Assembly: GCF_004197395.1 (NCBI RefSeq)
Contig: NZ_SELS01000037.1
Span: 1-64,000 of the forward strand
Direction: 5' to 3'
DNA from: Paraburkholderia sp. UYCP14C
Lineage (GTDB): Bacteria; Pseudomonadota; Gammaproteobacteria; Burkholderiales; Burkholderiaceae
Length of the DNA stretch: 64,000 nt
Below the pieces are notes generated by a model. The model had not been told where the DNA came from. It ran no database searches and was given only the letters and a program-made list of their open reading frames with translations. Positions 58,058 through 64,000 of this stretch are shown here, piece after piece. The position numbers were made by a program, and so were the translations under genes. How positions within the stretch are numbered: position 1 is the first letter of the stretch; each line of letters opens with the position of its first letter.

Positions 58058-59440
58058 ATGACTGAATCGGCTCATACCGCGCCAGCGGCGCAAACGGCAA
58101 AAGCGGCGCAAACGGCATTCCGCGCGCAACTGCTGACCTTCAACGGCGATCCGGCACATGCGCCGAACGCCGCGGTGTTCTACGAGGACGGTCTGCTGAT
58201 CGTCGAAGACGGCCGCGTCGTCGCGGCGGACGCCTATGCGGCGATCGCGGCGCGGCTCGCGCCCGGCACGCAGGTCGTGGACCGGCGCGACAAGCTGATC
58301 GTGCCGGGCTTCATCGATACGCACATCCACTATCCGCAGACCGACATGATCGCGTCGCCGGCGCCGGGTTTGCTGCCGTGGCTCGACACCTACACGTTTC
58401 CGACCGAGCGCCGCTTCGCCGACATCGCGCACGCGCGCGACACCGCGAGCTTCTTCGTCGACGAACTGCTCGCCTGCGGCACCACGACCGCACTCGTGTA
58501 CTGCACGGTGCACAAGGAATCCGCCGACGCCCTCTTCGCCGAGAGCGAAGCGCGCAATCTGCGCATGGTCGCGGGCAAGGTGCTGATGGACCGCCACTGC
58601 CCCGAGTTCCTGCGCGACACCGCGCAATCGGGCTATGACGACAGCGCCGAGCTGATCGGCCGCTGGCACAATCGCGGCCGCCAGATGTACGCGCTGACGC
58701 CGCGCTTCGCGCCGACTTCGACCGAAGCGCAGCTCGAAGCGTGCGGCGCGCTCGCGCAACAGCATCCGGACCTGTTCATCCAGAGCCACGTCGCGGAGAA
58801 CACCGACGAAGTGAAATGGGTTGCGGATCTGTTCCCCGGCCACCGCAGCTATCTCGACATCTACGATCACTACGGCTTGCTGCGCCGTCGCGCGGTGTAC
58901 GGCCATTGCATCTACCTCGATGACGAGGACCGCAAGCGCATGGCGCAAACCGGCGCGCTCGCGTCGCACTGCCCGACGTCGAACCTGTTCCTCGGCAGCG
59001 GCCTGTTCGACTTCGAGAAGGCCGACTCGGCCGGCATGCCCATCGCGCTTGCGACCGACGTCGGCGGCGGCACGTCGTTCTCGATGCTGCAGACGATGAA
59101 CGAAGCGCACAAGGTCGCGCGCCTCGGCGGCCATCATCTGACGGCGACGCGGATGTTCTATCTCGCGACCGCGGGCGCGGCCGAAGCGCTCGATCTCGCC
59201 GACAAGGTCGGCACGCTGAGGGACGGCTCGGAAGCGGACTTCGTCGTGCTCGATCCGCAGGCGACGCCGCTGCTCGCGCGCCGCACCGCGCGGCGCGAAT
59301 CGCTCGAGGAGTTGCTGTTCGCGTTCGCGCTGCTCGGCGACGATCGTGCGGTGTATGAGACGTACGCGGCCGGAAAGCGCGTGCATCGCCGCGACGATGC
59401 GCGCCAGCACGTGCCGGGGCGCGCGAAGATCGCGGCTTGA
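58058..59440 (+). CDS. guaD: Guanine deaminase
   Basis: 460 residues from ATG 58058 (MTESAHTAPAAQTAKAA), with CGGAGACAG upstream. It converts guanine to xanthine and ammonia. Amidohydrolase motifs are PGFIDTHIHYPQTDM (HxH zinc ligands), QSHVAENTDEVKWV, GHCIYLDDED, HCPTSNLFLGSGLF and the terminal Asp in LATDVGGGTSFSML. Length and motifs match bacterial GuaD. It closes the purine cluster: xanthine from this step goes to XdhAB. A 155-base gap separates it from the deaminase gene, so a separate promoter is possible. Confidence 0.93.
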   Translation: MTESAHTAPAAQTAKAAQTAFRAQLLTFNGDPAHAPNAAVFYEDGLLIVEDGRVVAADAYAAIAARLAPGTQVVDRRDKLIVPGFIDTHIHYPQTDMIASPAPGLLPWLDTYTFPTERRFADIAHARDTASFFVDELLACGTTTALVYCTVHKESADALFAESEARNLRMVAGKVLMDRHCPEFLRDTAQSGYDDSAELIGRWHNRGRQMYALTPRFAPTSTEAQLEACGALAQQHPDLFIQSHVAENTDEVKWVADLFPGHRSYLDIYDHYGLLRRRAVYGHCIYLDDEDRKRMAQTGALASHCPTSNLFLGSGLFDFEKADSAGMPIALATDVGGGTSFSMLQTMNEAHKVARLGGHHLTATRMFYLATAGAAEALDLADKVGTLRDGSEADFVVLDPQATPLLARRTARRESLEELLFAFALLGDDRAVYETYAAGKRVHRRDDARQHVPGRAKIAA

Positions 59441-59489
59441 GCCTCGGCTTGAAGTTGCCTCTTGTTGCTGGCTCGGGCCGAGGCGCGCC

Positions 59490-60734
59490 TCAGCCCGGCT
59501 TGCACACCTCGTGCAGCGCGTTGAGCCGCCGCACCGGGTCCACGACATACGGATTCGACTCGTCCCACGCGTAACCGGCGAGCACCGCGCAGATCATCCG
59601 GCGGATCGTCGGCGACTGCTCCGGGTAATAGATGATGTCCTGCAGCTCGCCCGTGTACCAGCGCTCGACGAACGCGCGGAACGTATCGATGCCTTTGCGC
59701 AACGGTACGTCATAGTCGGCTGACCAGTCGACCGTCGCGCCGTCGAGCTGCCGGTTCAGCGCGCGCGCCGCCAGATGCGCGGAGCGCAGCGCGATCGTCA
59801 CACCGGACGAAAACACCGGATCGAGAAACTCGCCCGCATTGCCGAGCAGCGCATAGCCCGGCCCGTGCAGACTCGCGACGTTCGCCGCGTAGCCGCCGAT
59901 CTGCCGCACCGGCATCAGGAACGGCGCCTGCCCGATCAGCCGGTTCAGCGTCGGCTCCTGCTGGATCAGCGCGCGCAGCGTCGCCTCGCGCGGCGCTTCC
60001 GGCACGTCGAGAAAGCTCGCCTCGGCGACGCATCCCACCGAAGAACGGCCGCCCGCGAGCGGAATCATCCAGCACCACACGTCGCGACGCTCGGGATGCG
60101 TCGCGATGCAGATCTTGTTGCGATCGATGTCGTCGAGCGCGAGACCGTCGCGCACGTGCGTGAACAGTGCGGCGCGCGTCGGCATGCGCGTCGGCGCTTC
60201 CAGGTTCAGCAGGCGCGGCAGCACGCGCCCGAAGCCGCTCGCATCGAGCACGAAACGCGCGTGGACCCGATATGCGCGCCCCGCCTCATCGGCGACGTCG
60301 AGTACCGGCGCCGCGCCGGTCTGCACCGCGCTCACCGTGTGGCCGAACCGCACGTCGGCGCCCTGCGCGGCCGCGCAGCGAATCAGCACGTCGTCGAACA
60401 GCGCGCGCTCGACCTGGTACGTAGTGCCCCAGCCCGGCGAATGCTTGTCGCGGAAGTCGAACGACGAGCTCTGGTCGCGATACACGAAATACGCGCCGTT
60501 CTTGTACTGGAAGCCCGCCTCGACGACGGCCTGCAGCATGCCGGCCTCTTCGAGATACGCCATGCTTTGCGGCAACAGGCTCTCGCCGATCGAGAAGCGC
60601 GGAAAGTGCTGACGCTCCAGCACCAGCACCGAGCGGCCCGCCCGGCGCAATAGCGCGGCAGCCACCGCGCCGGCGGGACCCGCGCCGATGATCGCGACGT
60701 CGACCGCGGTCGGCTTTGAAGTATCGCTATTCAA
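59490..60734 (-). CDS. FAD-dependent oxidoreductase with flavin-halogenase signatures
   Basis: 414 residues, last gene of the aryl-polyene-type operon. It has an N-terminal GxGxxG (VAIIGAGPAGAVAAALL), IGESLLPQS as in flavin-dependent halogenases, a lysine at 78 in GFQYKNGAYFVY matching the catalytic-lysine K-x-GA-x-F pattern, and W220-C-W-M-I-P225 matching the halogenase WxWxIP motif. These suggest halogenation of a carrier-bound or phenolic intermediate. Homologues in polyene clusters are often annotated only as FAD oxidoreductase or tryptophan halogenase-like. The start is a TTG overlapping the upstream stop (TTGA), with a strong GGAGGAG four bases before it. Confidence 0.85.
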   Translation of the reverse strand: MNSDTSKPTAVDVAIIGAGPAGAVAAALLRRAGRSVLVLERQHFPRFSIGESLLPQSMAYLEEAGMLQAVVEAGFQYKNGAYFVYRDQSSSFDFRDKHSPGWGTTYQVERALFDDVLIRCAAAQGADVRFGHTVSAVQTGAAPVLDVADEAGRAYRVHARFVLDASGFGRVLPRLLNLEAPTRMPTRAALFTHVRDGLALDDIDRNKICIATHPERRDVWCWMIPLAGGRSSVGCVAEASFLDVPEAPREATLRALIQQEPTLNRLIGQAPFLMPVRQIGGYAANVASLHGPGYALLGNAGEFLDPVFSSGVTIALRSAHLAARALNRQLDGATVDWSADYDVPLRKGIDTFRAFVERWYTGELQDIIYYPEQSPTIRRMICAVLAGYAWDESNPYVVDPVRRLNALHEVCKPG

Positions 60735-62011
60735 GTCACTCCTCCAACGTTTTGCATGCGTGGCAGCGCGGCATCAGGGCCGCGCCACGCTTCGAACATC
60801 AGGCTCGCGCAACTGCCGCCGAACCCGAATGAAACCGACATCGCCGTGTCGATGCGCGCGTCGCGCGTGACACGCACGAGCGGCATGTCGCGCACTTGCG
60901 GCTCCGGCGTATCGATGAGCGCCGTGCCCGCGATAAAGCCGTCGCGCATCATCAGCAGCGTATAGATCGCTTCGTGCGCACCGCACGCGCCGAGCGAATG
61001 CCCGGTCATGCCCTTGGTCGACGAGAACGCGGGCAGCCCTTGCGCCGATGCACCGAACACGTCGCGCAACGCGTGCAGCTCTTCGAGATCGCCGAGCGGC
61101 GTCGACGGCGCATGCGTGTTCACGTAGTCGGGCGGCCGGCCCGTTTGCTCCAGCGCGCCGCGCATCGCGCGCGCGATGCCGGCCGCACGCGGCGCGACCA
61201 TCCCCGCGCGATCCGTGCAATCGCCGAAGCCGGTCAGCTCCGCGTAGATGCGCGCGCCGCGCGCGAGCGCATGATCGAGCGCTTCGAGCACCAGCACGCC
61301 GCCGCCCGACGCGATCACGAAACCGTCGCGCTGCGTGTCGTACGGACGCGACGCGCTGTGCGGCGTGTCGTTGAAACGGCGCGACAACGCGCCCATCGCG
61401 TCGAACATCAGCGTCGTGTTGTCGTGCAGCGCCTCGCTGCCGCCCGCGAGCACGATCTGCTGGCGGCCTGTCTGGATCAGCTGCATCGCCTGACCGATCG
61501 CCAGCGCCGACGTCGTGCAGGCCGACGACGGCGAATAGCTGACGCCTTCGAGCCCGAACATCTGCGCGACGTTCGCCGACGCGGTGCTGCTCATCGCGTG
61601 CGGCACCGTGTACGGCGACACCTTTTCGACACCGCGCGTTTGCGCGATCGCGAGCGCCGCGTCGTAACTCGCCAACGCGCCGACGCCCGAGCCGATCACG
61701 ACGCCCGCGCGCGGCGACTGCAATGCGTCCGAGGTCAGCCCCGCATCGTCGATCGCGCGGTTCGCTGCGTGGCACGCGAAGCGCGCGGTATCGCCCATGA
61801 AGCGTTCGAGCTTGCGCTCGAACGGCGCCTCGTGCGCGACCGACGCGACGCCGGCCACCTGCGATGCAAACCCGCGCTCGCGCCACGCGTCGATCCGCTC
61901 GATGCGCGAGCGCCCCGCTCGCAACGCAGCCGAGACTTCGTCGAGCGTATTGCCGAGACATGACACGATGCCCATGCCGGTCACCACCACGCGTTGCAGG
62001 CCGGCGCTCAT
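60731..62011 (-). CDS. Beta-ketoacyl-ACP synthase of aryl polyene type (second of two)
   Basis: 426 residues, thiolase-fold ketosynthase similar to FabB/FabF. The catalytic triad is intact: C165 (PSSACTTSA), H300 (VNTHAPSTPLGD) and H338 (GMTGHSLGACGAHEA), so it should be an elongating enzyme rather than a Cys-less chain-length factor. VNTHAPST differs from the usual VNAHGTST. ATG 62011 overlaps the preceding ketosynthase stop by four bases. By position it corresponds to one of the two KS genes of aryl polyene clusters. Substrate chain length is unknown. Confidence 0.9.
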   Translation of the reverse strand: MSAGLQRVVVTGMGIVSCLGNTLDEVSAALRAGRSRIERIDAWRERGFASQVAGVASVAHEAPFERKLERFMGDTARFACHAANRAIDDAGLTSDALQSPRAGVVIGSGVGALASYDAALAIAQTRGVEKVSPYTVPHAMSSTASANVAQMFGLEGVSYSPSSACTTSALAIGQAMQLIQTGRQQIVLAGGSEALHDNTTLMFDAMGALSRRFNDTPHSASRPYDTQRDGFVIASGGGVLVLEALDHALARGARIYAELTGFGDCTDRAGMVAPRAAGIARAMRGALEQTGRPPDYVNTHAPSTPLGDLEELHALRDVFGASAQGLPAFSSTKGMTGHSLGACGAHEAIYTLLMMRDGFIAGTALIDTPEPQVRDMPLVRVTRDARIDTAMSVSFGFGGSCASLMFEAWRGPDAALPRMQNVGGVT

Positions 62012-63234
62012 CGAACGCGCCGGAATATCAGCGACGTGTTGATGCCGCCGAACGCGAAGTTGTTGCTCATCACGTACTCGGCGTCGATGTCGCGCGCGCC
62101 GCCGACGATGTAATCGAGCGCCGCGCAGGCCGGATCGATGTGGTCGAGATTCAGCGTCGGCACGTACCAGTTGCGCTTCATCATCTCGATCGTCCACCAC
62201 GCTTCGAGCGCCCCGCACGCGCCGAGCGTATGGCCGACATAGCTCTTCAGCGAGCTGATCGGCATCCGAGCGCCGAAGGTCTGCGCGGTCGCATGGCTTT
62301 CGGCGATATCGCCGCGATCGGTCGACGTGCCGTGCGCGTTCACGTAGGCAATCGCTTCGGGCGGCAATTGCGCGTCGCGCAGCGCGAGCTGCATCGCGAG
62401 CGCCATCGTGTCGGCGGTCGGTTGGGTCATGTGCGCGCCGTCCGAGTTGCAGCCGAAGCCGACCACCTCAGCGTGAATCCGCGCGCCGCGCGCCACGGCG
62501 TGCTCGTATTCTTCGAGAACCAGCGTCGCCGCGCCCTCGCCGACCACGAGGCCGTCGCGCGCGGCATCGAACGGACGCGGCGTCAGATGCGGCTCGTCGT
62601 TGCGCGTGCTGGTCGCGTACAGCGTGTCGAACACGGCGACCGCCGGGCCCGACAATTCTTCCGCGCCGCCCGCGAGCATCAGCGTCTGTTTGCCGGACTG
62701 GATCGCCTCGTACGCATAGCCGATCGCCTGGCTGCCCGACGCGCACGCGCACGAGGTCGGGATGATGCGGCCTTTCAGATCCCAGAACAGGCTCACGTTG
62801 ACGGCCGTCGTGTGCGGCATCATCTGCACGTAGCTGTTCGACGTGACGTTGCTCATCGAGCCGGTTTCGAGCATCGTGCCGAACGCGCGGATCGGCTGGA
62901 CCGAGCCCGACGACGAACCGTACGCGACGCCCATGCGGCCATCGGCGATGCGGGTGTCGTCCGCGAGCCCCGCATCGGCGAGGGCGAGTTCGCTCGCGCG
63001 CACCGCATACAGCGACACCGGTCCCATCGAGCGCACCTTTTTGCGCGGGTAATGCGCGGGAGTCTCGAACCCGGCTAACGGACACGCGAGCCGCGTATGC
63101 AGCGATTCGAAGTAGTCCCACTCGGGCATGCGCCGCACCGCGTTCTCGCCGCGTTCGAGGCGCGCCTGGACCGCGTCCCAGCTATCGCCGAACGCGCTCA
63201 CGCCGCCCATGCCGGTGATGACGACGCGCTTCAT
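62008..63234 (-). CDS. Beta-ketoacyl-ACP synthase of aryl polyene type (first of two)
   Basis: 408 residues. Catalytic C164 (TSCACASGSQ), H301 (VNAHGTSTDRGD) and H335 (YVGHTLGACGALEA) are all present. The sequence resembles the FabF-like KS that follows the ketoreductase in E. coli aryl polyene clusters (ApeR position). ATG 63234 overlaps the fabG-like stop as TGATG, and its stop overlaps the next KS start as ATGA. It elongates the polyene chain on an ACP. The ACP genes are not in the window. Confidence 0.91.
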   Translation of the reverse strand: MKRVVITGMGGVSAFGDSWDAVQARLERGENAVRRMPEWDYFESLHTRLACPLAGFETPAHYPRKKVRSMGPVSLYAVRASELALADAGLADDTRIADGRMGVAYGSSSGSVQPIRAFGTMLETGSMSNVTSNSYVQMMPHTTAVNVSLFWDLKGRIIPTSCACASGSQAIGYAYEAIQSGKQTLMLAGGAEELSGPAVAVFDTLYATSTRNDEPHLTPRPFDAARDGLVVGEGAATLVLEEYEHAVARGARIHAEVVGFGCNSDGAHMTQPTADTMALAMQLALRDAQLPPEAIAYVNAHGTSTDRGDIAESHATAQTFGARMPISSLKSYVGHTLGACGALEAWWTIEMMKRNWYVPTLNLDHIDPACAALDYIVGGARDIDAEYVMSNNFAFGGINTSLIFRRVR

Positions 63235-63959
63235 CAGACCATTCCGCCGTTCACGCCGATCACCTGGCGCGTCACGTACGACGCGCCGTCCGACATCAGA
63301 AAGCTCACCACCGACGCGACCTCCGCCGGCTGGCCGACGCGGTTCATCGGCACGGTCTTCAGCGCGTGGTCGAGCGTCACCGTTTCGAGCATGCCGGTTT
63401 CGATCAGCCCCGGCGCGACGCAATTGACGGTGATATTGCGCGACGCGAGTTCGACCGCGAGCGCCTTGGTCGCGCCGATGAGTCCCGCCTTCGCCGCGCT
63501 GTAGTTGACCTGGCCGCGATTGCCCATCACGCCCGACACCGACGCGATCGTGACGATGCGCCCGCCCTGGCGCGCGCGCACCATCGGCATCGTCAGCGGA
63601 TGCACGACGTTGTAGAACGCGTCGAGGCCGGTTTCGATCACGACGTCCCAGTCTTCTTCGGTGAGCGCGGGAAACGCGGCATCGCGCGTGACGCCCGCGC
63701 TGCACACGATGCCGTAGTACGGACCGTGCGCGGCGACGTCGGCTTCGAGCGCGTCGCGGCACACCGCGCGCTCGCGCACGTCGAATTGCAGCACGCGCGC
63801 GGTGCCGCCCTGCGCGGCGATGCCCGTCGCGACCGCGTCGGCTTCGCTGCGCCCCGTGCGGCAATGCACGGTCACGGCGAAGCCGTCGGCGGCCAACTTG
63901 TACGCAATCGCGCGGCCGATGCCGCGGCTTGCGCCGGTAACGAGAACTCGCCGGCTCAT
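63234..63959 (-). CDS. 3-ketoacyl-ACP reductase (FabG type) of aryl polyene cluster
   Basis: SDR-family NADPH reductase of 241 residues. NAD(P) motif TGASRGIGRAI, catalytic Ser-Tyr-Lys in ASVSGVMGNRGQVNYSAAKAGLI, and the C-terminal IGVNGGMV as in FabG. It reduces the 3-keto intermediate before dehydration in each polyene extension cycle. In E. coli-type clusters this is ApeQ, followed by ApeR, and the same order is seen here. ATG 63959 overlaps the upstream gene's stop by four bases. A generic fatty-acid FabG is less likely given the neighbours. Confidence 0.9.
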   Translation of the reverse strand: MSRRVLVTGASRGIGRAIAYKLAADGFAVTVHCRTGRSEADAVATGIAAQGGTARVLQFDVRERAVCRDALEADVAAHGPYYGIVCSAGVTRDAAFPALTEEDWDVVIETGLDAFYNVVHPLTMPMVRARQGGRIVTIASVSGVMGNRGQVNYSAAKAGLIGATKALAVELASRNITVNCVAPGLIETGMLETVTLDHALKTVPMNRVGQPAEVASVVSFLMSDGASYVTRQVIGVNGGMV

Positions 63960-64000
63960 GAACTGACACTCCCTTCGATGAATGACTGGAAATCGGGCGG
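63956..64000 (-). CDS. 3' end of the next polyene-operon gene, probably a dehydratase
   Basis: The last 14 codons (PPDFQSFIEGSVSS) of an ORF that enters from outside the window end in a TGA overlapping the fabG-like ATG (ATGA). The four-base overlap shows it belongs to the same operon. From cluster order an ApeP-like 3-hydroxyacyl-ACP dehydratase is expected, but 14 residues cannot confirm it. Confidence 0.5.
   Translation of the reverse strand, partial: PPDFQSFIEGSVSS

Overview
The window looks like chromosomal DNA from a high-GC beta-proteobacterium of the Burkholderiaceae, most probably Paraburkholderia or Burkholderia. The evidence is a long minus-strand core block (gyrA, serC, pheA, hisC, tyrA, aroA, cmk, rpsA, ihfB, lapAB, ugd, hldA, hldD), a tmRNA with tag ANDDTFALAA, an NAD-linked fdsGBAD formate dehydrogenase, and GC-rich coding with many overlapping shadow frames. 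The genus is inferred from gene content, not from a search. I see no insertion sequence, prophage, CRISPR array or rRNA gene.

Layout. 1-3384: 3' part of etfB, then the metNIQ methionine ABC transporter (read N, I, Q on the minus strand). 3624-9515: an alpha/beta hydrolase, an enoyl-CoA hydratase-like protein and a histone-deacetylase-like deacylase, mltB, cysM and a ComEA-like protein. 9594-24550: LPS core genes (hldD, hldA, ugd), lapAB, ihfB, rpsA, cmk and the aromatic amino acid/serine block (aroA, tyrA, hisC, pheA, serC), then a DUF2059 protein. 24677-30634: gyrA, ompA, ubiG, gph and the tmRNA gene ssrA. 30864-38273: two small exported proteins, then a ModE-like regulator divergent from fdsGBAD. 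38366-50745: accessory single genes: an FAD aromatic hydroxylase, a TPR/glycosyltransferase protein, a citrate-type MFS symporter, a GNAT, a proline-rich membrane protein, a class-I-amidotransferase-like hydrolase with a long disordered N-terminus, a CPA2 antiporter and an amidase. 50890-59440: dsbB followed by a purine catabolism cluster (xdhABC, adenine/adenosine deaminase, guanine deaminase). 59490-64000: end of an aryl-polyene-type lipid/pigment operon on the minus strand (FabG-type reductase, two ketosynthases, a flavin halogenase-like enzyme), tightly overlapped by ATGA/TGATG/TTGA junctions and running out of the window.

How the genes fit together. The purine cluster would deaminate adenine and guanine to hypoxanthine and xanthine and oxidise both to urate. 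The fds cluster would couple formate oxidation to NAD+ reduction, but its usual fdsC is absent. hldD/hldA/ugd with lapAB supply and regulate LPS synthesis. The terminal operon would build a polyene chain, and its last enzyme carries flavin-halogenase signatures, so the product may be halogenated as in xanthomonadins.

The most useful leads are not new enzyme families. They are: the halogenase-like gene in the polyene operon; structured 5' leaders before metN and the comEA-like gene (the latter sequesters the ribosome-binding site); a small cysteine-containing ORF coupled to ompA; a perfect operator-like palindrome before etfB and another in the regulator/fds control region; and an enoyl-CoA hydratase homologue lacking both catalytic glutamates.
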